Shown one piece after another: positions 33,213-44,679 of a stretch of 64,000 bases of DNA (position 1 is its first letter; each line of letters starts with the position of its first letter). The position numbers and the translations under genes are program-made. A model generated the notes under the pieces. It did no database searches, had not been told where the DNA came from, and was given only the letters and a program-made list of their open reading frames with translations. Source of the DNA: Globomyces pollinis-pini (lineage: Eukaryota; Chytridiomycota; Chytridiomycetes; Rhizophydiales; Globomycetaceae); contig MU621123.1 of NCBI GenBank assembly GCA_025399215.1, forward strand, positions 37,254-101,253, in the 5' to 3' direction.

Positions 33213-36200
33213 ATGATGATTGTAATCAAACTTTTCTGCCTTTGGAATTTTATATCTCTATCAGATGCTAAGCAGTTTTCACAATTTTACTTGAATTTAC
33301 AAGAATATTATCTAGCAAACACATCAGTGTCATTCTACTTAAGCTCACCCTACTTGAACTTGTACGATTATGCACTAAACCACCCAACTAATATGGATGC
33401 CGACATAAATCTATCAAATTACTTGACAAATTATTCGGAATATGTTGGAATTATACCATCTGGATCACAACTTTGTCCGTTCGATTGGTCCTTTCTTTCA
33501 GTTCAACAAGCAAATGAAAATCATCAGATCGTAAAGACATTTCAAGATGGATTTCGTATTTATATTGAGAAACCAATCGATCAAGATCTCCTTGTCGGTG
33601 AGTATTCAATCGTATTGTTTAGGGACGGGGATAATTCAATGGTAACTCCTGATGTTATGAATTATCCTGACCAAATCACTTGTGATGCCAAATTACTAAC
33701 ACCGTTGGTATTGATGAACTTCACAGTACTGGACGAAGAAACACCTATTGCAGGTATTAGTTAGTCGTTAAATAACCTTAGGTGGGGGAGGATTCTCTTT
33801 GCATTTTGAGAGAAAATCTCGGCCTGGTGAAGAAATTGATAGGGTGAATATTGAAAGTATATCACCAAAAGTAACATAGCTTGAAATAACAAATGTTAGT
33901 TAACAGCACTATTTGATGTCCCGGAAGGTCGTTACCCTAGAACCAGTATTTCTACGATGTCTAAATGCTCATTATCACCCTTTTATCCATACGTGATTAA
34001 AATAGGGTTTACAATGGAAGGATGGTTTCAAATGATCCCTAGACCACAACAATGGAATCCTACCTTTTTCAACGGTTTAATGGAATGGACAATGATATTA
34101 CTCACCAACTCCGATGGGTTTTCTCGCGGATGGGATCACATGCAACTTCATATTTCTAGTAGAGGTGGTCCAGGATTCAAAACGTCATTGTTTAATTCTC
34201 AACATTGTAACGTTGCTGAAGATGAAAATCTTCCAGATTACGATTTCGATAATGGAGTCTTTAACTTGTTGGATGGGTCCAAGAATCATTTGGCTGTAAC
34301 GTGGGATCCAACAACCAAAGACCTATCTTTCTATTTGAATGGGAAATTTTATATGAAGAAAGAGCAATGTATCCCGGTGGACAATTGGGATGTTAAATTA
34401 TCCTCCTTGACCAGCGTCGGAATAGGTGGTCAATTTGAAGGGTCATTAGATGAACTGAGAGTTTGGAAAACATCTAGATCAGAACCTCAAATTCAGCAAA
34501 CAATGTATAGATCCCTACGAAATGATGAACTGGGACAACTTCTACTTTATTACGATTTTAACCGTGTGTTTCATGCAAATGGTCAAGAGTTGAATATGAT
34601 CTCTTATGATCATCTTGGGTCTACATTTGCAAACCAACCAATAATAGTTGAAGATAGAGCTGGAAGTGGGTTCAATTTACAGTTAGGAAAAACTCAAACT
34701 AGTTACGGAAGTGGAGTTTACAACCGATTCGCACCACTTTTCATTCCCTCTACTTTTGAAATCATTGGAGGGTCGCTAGTCAGTCCAATTATAGATGATT
34801 ATCAACCCGTCTCTGCTCAAAACCCATTAACAAAGGATTTCGCTACAATACTGCCTGACAGGTATAACAATAGCTGATCATACCTAATCCTAGATCATTT
34901 TTTAACACTAATAAGTTAAACTACCTAACTTTGAAAGCTTCAAGAGCTATTGAAACTATAAAATTTATTTCCACCCCCGTTGCATCTAAATTTACCGTCA
35001 AATTGAATAATCAACTATTAGATTATGAACAACAAATCTCTATAGCTAGTGTATTGAATACTATAAACGGTTTCTATGATGTTGGAGACCTCCAAATTGA
35101 AAACTTGAACCAATCTCAAGAAGGATTATATAACATACAATACCAGGTATTTAAGATAATTTATGCTTACTAACTTGATAGACTTTTGCTCGAAACAAGC
35201 AAAATGTACTAATATCCAGTCCAGTATACAACTTAATTATTCCGGTACGAAAGAACAGACCACCAGTTGCTGGTGAAGCAGGTGGAGTGTTTCGTTCAAA
35301 TGGGTGGGGTCAAATGGGTTTTGCAAAAGATATTTCGTTGATGTCAACAATGAAAGATGGTGGTAAGGATATCGGACCTATCACTATCGAATTCTGGAGT
35401 TTGTATTATGATGTTGTTCATAATTCTGCCGGAATGTTATTTGATTTTGGAAACAGTGAAACAAACGCATCATGGTGTGACCATTATCCGAATTGTCATG
35501 GTCGAATATCAGTGAATACTTATTTTGAAGCGAATTTCATGTCACAAGATTTTGATCCGACCCAGTTGTATGACTCAACGGTGATGGTTGGAACTTGGAA
35601 TCATTTTGCAATGACTCATGGTGGACGTGAAGATCCGACGCTAAATATTTACTTGAATGGAAAACTGATGATTAGTCGCACCGTTCCCCCACATGAATAT
35701 GATAAATTTGGACTGACTTTGGGTCGATGGACTTATTATGGTCCAAATTGGAATTCATATCGGGGACTATTGGATGAATTTAGGATTTGGAAGGCAGTGA
35801 GGACATCTGATCAAATTAATTCCTATCTGTATCAACCTCTCGATGGTAAAGAGCCTAATTTGTTGGTATACTATGATTTCAACAGTGTAATTGCCAATGA
35901 CACTGTCCTTGTTGATGAACAAGTATTCAACGAGATTCAATTAGATGAAATTGATTTTTCGGATTCTAATAACGACTTGCTAGTTCTGGATAAATCGCCA
36001 AACAACTTTCACTTAAATCTTGGTGGATGTGCCCCGATGCCAAAATTCTGTGACAATGAAGAATGCAATCCTCTTGACCGACCAAGCTATCCATGTTTTT
36101 ATAATCCAAATAGCGGTGAGATAGTGACGGATCGTGAAATGAATTATACCCTTGGACGGTCAAGTTTGGTAGAGTTAAGAGCAAATGTTATTCCTTCAAT

Positions 36201-37815
36201 AACATCTCCTATTAGAAACGGGATTACAAAAGTTCAGATGATTACCAATGAGTCTGTCATGATTACTTTACTGGGAAATGATGTTGACTTACGCGACCAA
36301 GGAAAACTGTGGTTTTATATACGTCAAATGCCATTATCAGGAAAACTGTCATTTTTAAACGGAACAGATATATCATTGGGACAACCATTTCATGAGAATG
36401 AAATTAAATATTCTCAAATTAATCCCAATGAAGGTGGACAATTCTATGATACGTTTAACTACGGTGTGACAGATGGCATTCTTCATTCTTCAATTGGTTC
36501 AAAAGTTTTGATATCAGTAATATGTGATAAAGGAAGCTTATTGCAAAACAAAGTATGTACGATGTGTCCAACTGGCACGTTCATGGACTACCAAGGATTT
36601 TCTACACAATGTATTGATTGTCCACTTAAAACGTACCAAGATCAGAAAGGTCAAAGCTCCTGTAAATCTATTCCCTTTGGGTCTTTCCAATTCAGTACTG
36701 GTGCTTCGGATTACTTGTATATACTCTATAAATTAACCATTAGGTCATGTGAAGATTTTTCTTATGTTTCTGATCAATGCCCAAAGCCAAAAATTATGTA
36801 CCAAAATCAACGGTATATTTCATATGTGTTTGAAGGAATCACAACATTGTTTTTGGTTGTGGTTCTACTTTGCACATTCATATTCAGAAAAATCACAGTT
36901 CTTATGTGTGGATCTGTACCAATGCTACTTATATATACTCTTGGCATGATGATATCTCAAATTGGTTTATTTCTTTTCACCTTACCTACCAAAGAGCTGT
37001 ATTGCAATTTGAGTGTTTGGTTTATAAACTTGGGATATACTATAGCATTTGGAAGTTTGTTCTTGAAAATGTATCGAATTTACTACATCTTCAACAACAG
37101 TCAAATGAGGATCATCAACTTCTCGATACAGAAATTATTTGCACTAATCAGTGTGTTATGTTTAGTGGATGTCGTTCTATTACTTACTTTTCAATTTACA
37201 GTTCGATTTGGAACTATTACACAGTCAAAGATTCAACAATGCATGCTAATAGGAGACAGTAGCACCACAGTAATATTGATAGTTTACAAGTTTATCATAT
37301 TGTTTGGAGGAATGTATATCGCATTCTTATCCAAAAATTCCCCATCAGCATTTAATGAATCGCGTGATGTATATCGAATTATCATCAATATGCTATTTTC
37401 ATTATTGATATGTCTTTTCATCAATTTCTTTTCTCGGGATTCGTTTTCGTCTTCCTTTATCCATTTCTCAACCATCATGATTTTGAATTATGCTATTTTT
37501 TCAAGCGTTTTAATTCTATTCCTTCCAAAGCTAATAATTGCTATCAGACAGCCAGAAAAACAACTATTTAGTGGTCTTCGAAGCACGAGTGGTAAACCAA
37601 TTCACCAAATTGCACAAAAATCAAAGATGATTAAAAAGACTGATAAACCAATGGTTACAATACAAGTACAAAAATTGGTGAATGGAAAGAAGAAGACCGA
37701 GAATCTAATGGCATTAGTGAAAGAACTGAAAGTTTTATTAGAAAAAACCGAGATTGAATTACAAGATTCTTACTGGCAAGATAAGATGAATGACGATGAA
37801 GGTACTGATTTATAA
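33213..37815 (+). CDS. Giant class C (GABA-B-like) 7TM receptor with two LamG/lectin-like ectodomains
   Basis: About 1483 aa; signal peptide MMIVIKLFCLWNFISLSDA. Introns of 27-35 nt at about 33761, 33870, 34861, 35146 and, in frame without a stop, 36717-36743. Ectodomain: an unknown N-terminal part, then a concanavalin-A/LamG-like domain (about 247-410: MEGWFQMIP, HLAVTWDPTTKDLSFYLNGK, GSLDELRVWKTSR). A second copy is at about 650-840 (PITIEFWSLYY, WNHFAMTHGG, LNIYLNGKLM, GLLDEFRIWKAVRT). A cadherin-like strand region and an ephrin-receptor/GCC2-type Cys module (CTMCPTGTFMDYQG ... CIDCPLKTYQDQKGQSSCK) follow. Seven membrane helices span about 1149-1394, with the GABA-B-like KMYRIYYIF after TM3 and FLPKL after TM7. 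A coiled-coil tail (LVKELKVLLEKTEIELQDS) ends the protein. Likely senses surface glycans or matrix and signals through G proteins; the ligand is unknown. Confidence 0.9.
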
Positions 37816-37966
37816 AATAAAGAAATGATTATTTATATTCCTATTTCTCCCTAGTTTGATCAAAGTCCAATATCTTTCTATTTCCAATTGACGTGTATGA
37901 ATCACACGTTTGTTCAGCCACATGCTTGTTTCTGTGTTGAAAATTAGGTTAAAATTTCCAGAATTC

Positions 37967-40082
37967 ATGGCATTTGATACGATCGATTCGTTCTTGTATT
38001 CTATAGGATTGAAATCAGTGAACTGTGAAAATTGTTCTTCAAGGTAATGCTTTAAGTTATATCTGATGAATTGTAGGTTGGAAAAGGATGTGAAGTTACT
38101 ACCAATTGAATTATACTCAAAATCTCAACTACATGAAGCAATATTATGTCAGTTGAAGCCGATCTACTGTTTTAAATGTCATGCTAATGTGTGTTGTCTT
38201 TGTGGTGATACCTTTGAAGAATTGGATGGAGACTTAGATCTAGGAAGAGACGATGATGATGATTACTCATTATATGATAATATCTCAAAAGAACAAGTAA
38301 TTATAGGTTGTATGTTAAATTAATCGTAGAATAGTAATGCAAACCGAATGTATCACTGTACAAACACTCAAGCGTATCAAATTTACCACTTATTAATCCA
38401 ATTGGAATTGACAGTTAAGGATGTCAATCGTTTAATGGATGAAAGAGTTCAGACTAATGTGATACAAAGTAGAAATCAAAACTCACCAACAAACGGAATT
38501 GGATTTATGTCCAATAGAGATATGGCAGGCTTTAAAGAAAACAACAACAACAAAATGGAGTTAGATATTGTTCGATCAATTGGGGACGCAGAAATTTGTA
38601 ATATACTTATCCAATTGGTGGAATATTTGCCCAATCCAGAAAGAGCGTATAACCTTATTGCAGCAGATTTTGTTCCCCATGAATATTTAAACGATTTGTT
38701 ATCTTTTTCAAGTATTGGACACATCCTGGTTTGTTCATTGATTACTAACTTTATTAGAAAACTATGCTAAAAGATATTTCATTACAAGACATTGCAGAAA
38801 AATTTACGCTTTATGAATCTTTATTTAAGTTTGTAATCGCTTTGGCGAAATCTGATCAACTGGCTGATTTTATTTACACCCCCTTAATATCGAGTTCTGT
38901 GTTACTGACAAAGGAAACGCCTGAGTTCGGGAACGATACAATAGAAAGCCTATTGAAAGTTCTATTGAAACAGTCAAAAATATATACAAAGGCATCATCT
39001 CTACTGGCTGGTACCGCTAAGGATATGGATGACAAAGAGGATTTACCAAGAGAGGTTCCAACCAGTCGTCCTCAATTTTATTCCATACAGCAATGTGTGA
39101 AATTACTTGAAAGAATGACAGATATCATCCAAATAGATTCTGACAACCAGCATAACAACATAAGCACTCTCTATGATGATAATTGTACCATTACCAATGT
39201 AATTTACGATGTGGAACTCTCATTGCCTCAAAAATCTACAGTAGATCATTTCGAGAGTATATTTAGAAGCCTCTCATTTGGCGAAATATCGTCTGAAACC
39301 AATTTGATGGATAGTTACAAGTTTGCAAATAATCTGACGAAAATGGAAAGCAACAAACTGCGAATGAAAGCCATAGCTAAAGAAGTTTCAATTCTTTCGA
39401 CGGGACTTCCGATCAGCTATGCTACATCAGCTATAATCCGAGTTGCAGAGGAAAGGTATGATGTGATTAAACTCTGTATTACTGGCCCTGAAGGAACTCC
39501 TTATGCAAATGGGTTATTTTTCTTTGACATATTTTTCCCTGGTAAAATTTTGTGAGTGTTTAATGTATTAGAAAACTATCCACTCATCCCACCGGTTTTT
39601 GAATATCTTACAACCGGTAATGGTGCTTGGAGAGCAAATCCAAACCTTTATCAGAGTGGCAAAGTTTGCTTATCATTGCTGAATACTTGGTCAACGAATC
39701 AATGGTTACCATCTACATCTACATTGCTTCAAGTAATTTTATCAATCCAAGGTAAATATTCGTGTTAACATTAGCCATGATATTCGTCACAAGACCTTAT
39801 TTTAATGAACCAGGTTATGGGGATCCAACAAATAGTGCAGAATGTTTGTCTTATAATCGTGATGTACGATGGAATACGGTAAGACATGCAATGATTGGCA
39901 ATTTGAAAAATCCACCAGTCGGATTTGAAGATGTTGTGAAGACCTTTTTCGAATTAAAGAAGAAAAGAATTATACAACAACTTAATGCTTGGAAAGAACT
40001 TGATTGTAACCACCAACCTCCATTCAGTTTAGAAGCTACCAAGCTTCAAAATGAGTTGGAATTTTTGCTTGAAGCCTTATAA
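37967..40082 (+). CDS. BIRC6-like ubiquitin-conjugating (E2) enzyme without BIR domain
   Basis: 655-aa protein, six exons, introns of 23-33 nt. The N-terminus has paired cysteines ([20 protein letters not shown]) that look like a zinc-binding module. The middle is helical and unrecognised. The C-terminal third is a UBC domain of the BIRC6/UBE2O class: [58 protein letters not shown] (active Cys in KVCLS) and the family-specific [15 protein letters not shown]. Animal BIRC6 is about 4800 aa with a BIR domain; here no BIR is visible. Likely a large, self-contained E2/E3 hybrid that ubiquitinates its own substrates, which are unknown. Confidence 0.88.
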
Positions 40083-40194
40083 ATATATTGATAAATTGAA
40101 TAATTTTGTGTATGTGACTCCATCGTTTAAATAGAATTCTTGTTCCAAGGCAAAACACGACAAAATTCAAAATAGAAATTTCTACCAAACAATC

Positions 40195-41094
40195 ATGACC
40201 GACATTAAAATGAAAGGAAATCTACAGAACGCTGAAATAATAAAACTAGAAGATGATGAATCAAACCAAGTTGTAAAGAAATCGAGTGTCCCTCACTTTC
40301 CATCATTCAAAAGAGTTTCTTTACACTCAATCAACAACTCAATTTTAGATATTCGAAGTTCTATAAATGCTATGGGAAATAGAAATGATGAATCGTCGAA
40401 TATATGGTCAACTATTGTATCTAAATGGATATACTAATCCCTTTAGCAAGATAAACTAATCCCAGCATTTTCAGGATTTGGATATAGAGGACCCGTTGAA
40501 GATCTAAATAATTTAGTCAAGTAAACCATTAAACTGACTGATTTATTTCAATAGAAAATGGATTGATAGAAGTAATCCAGAAGCAATTGATAGTGATTTG
40601 AATATTATGTTTAAAACTGGAATGGTACTCATAGCAAACAAATTGATTAACACTTCAAATGAAATGTTACCACAAAAATTGGCAGGTATAATCCAATATT
40701 GATTTACAATTAGAGATTTGGTCACAATTCTTCTCCAATATCGTTCCTAATCTACAAGGTGCTTTGTTACCAATACGCAATACTGAAAAGTTAAAATTTA
40801 AAGGATCATTTGGATTGGAGAAACTAAATATACGAATACTAGCCTTTTTTTCATTTCGAATGTACGTCATTTATCCCATGAGATCTAGATTACAAGGTAA
40901 TTTAATTGTCGAATCTAATTAGGATAGAAATGTTGATGAGTAAATTCACAATTAGTCACGGTAATGGTGCAGATGTGGTTGCCAAATTGACCCATATGTT
41001 GTCTACTTTGATTAGCATTTCAAAGATTGGAGGTGAACAGTATTCATGTATCGTAAATATGCTCAACACATTGAAATCTTTTCCTCATTATTAA
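40195..41094 (+). CDS. HbrB-like TORC2 subunit (Bit61/PROTOR family)
   Basis: 258 aa, five exons with introns of 28-34 nt; spliced length in frame. HbrB-domain features: SSNIWSTIQDKLIPAFSGFG, VEDLNNLVKKWI, MLPQKLAEIWSQFFSNIVPN, LQGALLPIRN, and the LNIRILAFFSFRMYVIYPM helix that matches VRxLALxxFRDxIxLP of PRR5/Bit61 proteins. The last intron uses the second of two AG acceptors (CTAATTAGGATAG); using the first would give an immediate stop, so alternative splicing could truncate the protein. Family members are peripheral subunits of TOR complex 2, acting on actin and AGC kinases. Confidence 0.8.
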
Positions 41095-41162
41095 TAAATA
41101 ATAGTTTATATCTGTATAATCATTTAAATAAGTAGAGACAGATTTGATAGTTTATTTCAGTA

Positions 41163-42109
41163 TCAGAAAATATACAGTTTGGTAGCAGCGAAGCTGAATA
41201 GGATGAAAACCAACAATTCTAAAACATACAGAGGATGTTTTTGGATACTCGTTGTAATAGAATTGAAATCCCCCAACTTTTTCGAAGGTTGCAATAAGAA
41301 GGATGGAGTATTGAACTTGAAGTTCCAAAAGCTGGTGGCATTTTTTCGAGCGTGTAATAGAATGTTTAATTCATCAATGAATTCCAAGTATTTCTTGGTA
41401 GGTATATGTATTCGATAGTTTAAGTTGATCAAGAATTCCTTCTCCAAGTTGTTGAGTTCATTAAGTGTACAACGAAAGGAGGAGAAACCACACCAGTCTT
41501 TGTTGGTATATACCGAATCATTGAGGTACTTTTCTGCACATATGATTGATGTTAGAAATTGTTCGTAGTAGAATTGATGACGATGGATGATAACTTGACG
41601 GCTACTAGATTTGAATATTCGGGTTAACAGAATCAATCCCACCAATATGGTACTAAATGATATTTTTGTGGTTTGAATAGTAAGTAAAATTTGATTATGG
41701 AGAGTTTCTGAAGCAGAACTAGAGCAAGTTAGCATGGCAGAGTTTGATCCATCTACAATGAATTCACCAGTTTGAAGAAGGCAAACGATAAGATCCGCTA
41801 CAGAACCAACCACTTCATTTGAGACTACAGAGTGAATATCCTCGCCATGATGGTCTTCAAATTCTTGTATTTTTACATAATGATCCTGAGCATAGTTGTC
41901 AGAACTGCATTTGTCCAGAATCATACGCTTATAATGGTCCAATGGATCTAAGGGTAAGTCAGTTCAAAACACTTACAATTCCTCATTCCTTTGAAGTAGT
42001 CTGCAATTTTCATTCTATCGATCGACTGATTTTTTGATAACTTCTGAACTAATCGGAACATTTTACTCTCTTGCATCATCACCTTATTCGTACCACCCCT
42101 CAGCCTCAT
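41163..42109 (-). CDS. Pho80/PCL-type cyclin with a C-terminal membrane anchor
   Basis: 305 aa from two exons (29-nt intron, AGGAATT|GTAAGT). The cyclin box has IIHRHQFYYEQFLTSIICAE, KYLNDSVYTNKDWCGFSSF, LNELNNLEKEFLINLNYRIH and IPTKKYLEF, typical of Pho80/Pcl cyclins that partner a Pho85/CDK5-type kinase in phosphate and nutrient signalling. The final 24 residues (PLYVLELLVFILFSFAATKL...) form a single hydrophobic helix at the extreme C-terminus, the layout of a tail-anchored protein. The start is the first ATG in frame. Confidence 0.85.
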
Positions 42110-42375
42110 CCTGTTCACAGCTAAGATCAATAAATAGTATGTTTCTAAAAACTTATTTAATGATTGGAAATGATACTTTTGTAGTATAGAACTGTTATAG
42201 TAGAAGCTGCTCTCTTGGATCTGTATTTGCTCACTTGTCTTTCGATTTGGGAATACTCAGCCTTTATTTAGAATAGAATAAAATGATTCTATTGATCTTT
42301 AAAGTGTGAATTTAATCAAGTTGTTTTGAGGGAAATTTCCATTCACATGCGCGTTCAGTTTTACAAAATAAAACA

Positions 42376-43285
42376 ATGAGCGTTGAAGATGAACAGTTGA
42401 TTAAAGCGATCAAGCGTATGTGCGACCCCGATGTTGAACCAGAAAGGATTGATTCAGGGTCGGATGGTGAGTCAGAGGAGGAAATTACACTGCCGACCCA
42501 GCCAGTTGACCCTGATATGGAACGTCTTCAAAATGATACAGCCCTTCGACAACATCTTGGTATCGGATCTTCATTTACTGGACCTAAAGTAATTAGTTTT
42601 TATTTAATTGAAGGGAGTGAAAGAGGATTACAAATTTCATAAGAAGCAAGAAAGGGCTAGAGCTCATGAAAAACAACAATCCGATTTTAATAGACTATCA
42701 AAGCAAGCGCTTAGCTCTGGTTGGTTACAACGTACTATCCAACACGAGGAATCTCAAAAAACGTTGTTGGAAGAAGATCAAGATGAAGATGATCTAAAAT
42801 CAATCAGACAGAAACGTTTAGCCGAATTAAAGAAACTATCACAACTTCCTAAATTTGGATCTGTTTTTGAACTAGATCAAGATAGTTATGTAAAATGTAT
42901 TGACAATGAAAGTCCATCAGTGAAAGTGGTCATACATTTATATGAACGAAATGTGGAACCGTGTCGATTAGTCAATTCTTACTTGGGAAAATTAGCAACT
43001 ATTTATAAATCAACCAAATTTTGTCGAATTATTTCTACCACTGCTGATGAATCATTCGACCAGGTCGCTTTACCAGCAATATTGGTATACCAAGGAGGAG
43101 ACTTGGTTAATACTTTGCTTCGAATTACGGATGAAATTCCAGGTTGGGCACAATCTGGATGGTGTTCCTTTGAAGACTTTGAGGAGTATTTGGTATTACT
43201 TGATGTTCTTCATGATCAAGAAAGGGTCAAGAAACCTACAGTAGATCCAATTGATGAATTAGATTCTGATGAATTTTCAGATTAA
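42376..43285 (+). CDS. Phosducin-like protein
   Basis: 294 aa, one 25-nt intron placed inside the signature GPK|GVKEDY. The N-terminal helix, acidic segment, TGPKGVKEDYKFHKKQE, then KFGSVFELDQDSYVKCIDNE and a thioredoxin-fold domain (VKVVIHLYERNVEPCRLVNS, FCRIISTTADESFDQVALPA) fit phosducin/PhLP1. The acidic tail IDELDSDEFSD is also typical. PhLP1-type proteins act with the CCT chaperonin to fold G-beta and assemble G-beta-gamma; phosducin-like proteins also bind G-beta-gamma directly. Its presence with a G-alpha and a 7TM receptor supports an active heterotrimeric G-protein pathway. Confidence 0.92.
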
Positions 43286-43485
43286 AGTGATTCTCTAGTT
43301 AATATAATAATTAATCGCGATATATCCAGTGATGTTGTTAATTTCGTATTTTCATCATCAAAGGAATTAAGGAATTATCACTACTGGGTCTTTTTCATAT
43401 TCGATCCTAGGAATCTTTGATTCTGTGATGATGGTATTGATCATCATACTTTGGAAATATTTTGTCCAGTTACCATACTAAATAG

Positions 43486-44569
43486 ATGCTCATTGGAATC
43501 ATTGGACAGAGTTTTACAGGAAAAACAACGTTAACCAATTACTTGAAAGAAAAACTACAATTTAAAGAGTTATATATCAATGAACCAACTCAACCATTAA
43601 ATTTTGAATCATTAACAGAAGCTATCAACTATGCAACAACTCATTGGCAAGATCAAATGGTTATCAAAAACATTCATTATTATGAAGGTTATCAAATTGC
43701 AATGAAAAGACCATTTTTCTTATTGATTGGAATTCATTCTCCATTAACACTTCGTTATCATCGTTATTTGAATTCAAATTCATCATCAATTGAATTTTCT
43801 AAACTTTCCATATCAAATCATTCAATTGATAAATTATCATTAACTCAATTTATATTACAAGATGAAGATGAATATTTTAATTGTATGAAAAATCAACAGT
43901 TACAATCTTCAATTACATTTCCAAATCAATCTCAAAGTTTATATGAATTGATGAACAAGACCAATTTAAGTATTTTAAATGATAAAGATAATTTAATTGA
44001 ATATTATAAAATATTAAATCAAATTGATTTTTGTAATAAGGAATATTTACGACCTTCTTGGGATACTTACTTTTTAGCTTTATGTGAATTAGCTTCAAAA
44101 CGTAGTAATTGTATGAAACGTAGAGTTGGTTGTATTCTAGTTTCGGATTATCGTGTTATTTCCACTGGTTATAATGGAACTCCAAAAGGTTTACGTAATT
44201 GTAATGAAGGTGGTTGTGGTAGATGTAATGGAAATGCTTCTTGTGGACAAGGTTTAGATCAATGTATTTGTATGCATGCTGAAGAGGTAATGGTTTATTT
44301 TAAAAACTATTTAGAATGCTTTATTGGAAGCTGGTAGAGAACGAATTACAAATAGAAATGTCACTATATATTGTAATACATGTCCAGTATCATTCAATTG
44401 GTTAATATACTAGTGTTTGGGGTGTACAAGAAAGATTATACAAGTGGGAATAGTAGAGGTAGTGTATACCTTAGATTATGGAATGGATCAAATAGCTGCT
44501 CGATTATTTAAAGAAGCAGGAATAACTTTACGACAGGTGAAACCTACCGAAATTGAATTAGTAAGATAA
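43486..44569 (+). CDS. DCD1: Deoxycytidylate (dCMP) deaminase, yeast Dcd1 type
   Basis: 342 aa; introns of 28 and 27 nt. Converts dCMP to dUMP for dTTP synthesis. The N-terminal half keeps a P-loop-like GIIGQSFTGKTTL and a kinase-like layout, as in yeast Dcd1, where this half is degenerate; here the Walker A is intact in form. The catalytic half: RPSWDTYFLALCELASKRSN, CMKRRVGCILV, TGYNGTPKGLRNC, EGGCGRCN, HAEENALLEAGRERI, the CNTCPCLGC zinc motif split by an intron, and VEVVYTLDYGMD. Zinc ligands are His and two Cys of the HAE...PCxxC signature. Confidence 0.96.
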
Positions 44570-44679
44570 TGTCACAATCATGCCAATGATAATAAACCAT
44601 ATGTTAAAGAAAATGTTATTACGCGAAAGATAATTTATTAATCTATATACAATTTTAAAGTTCAAGTATTAAAATGAGA

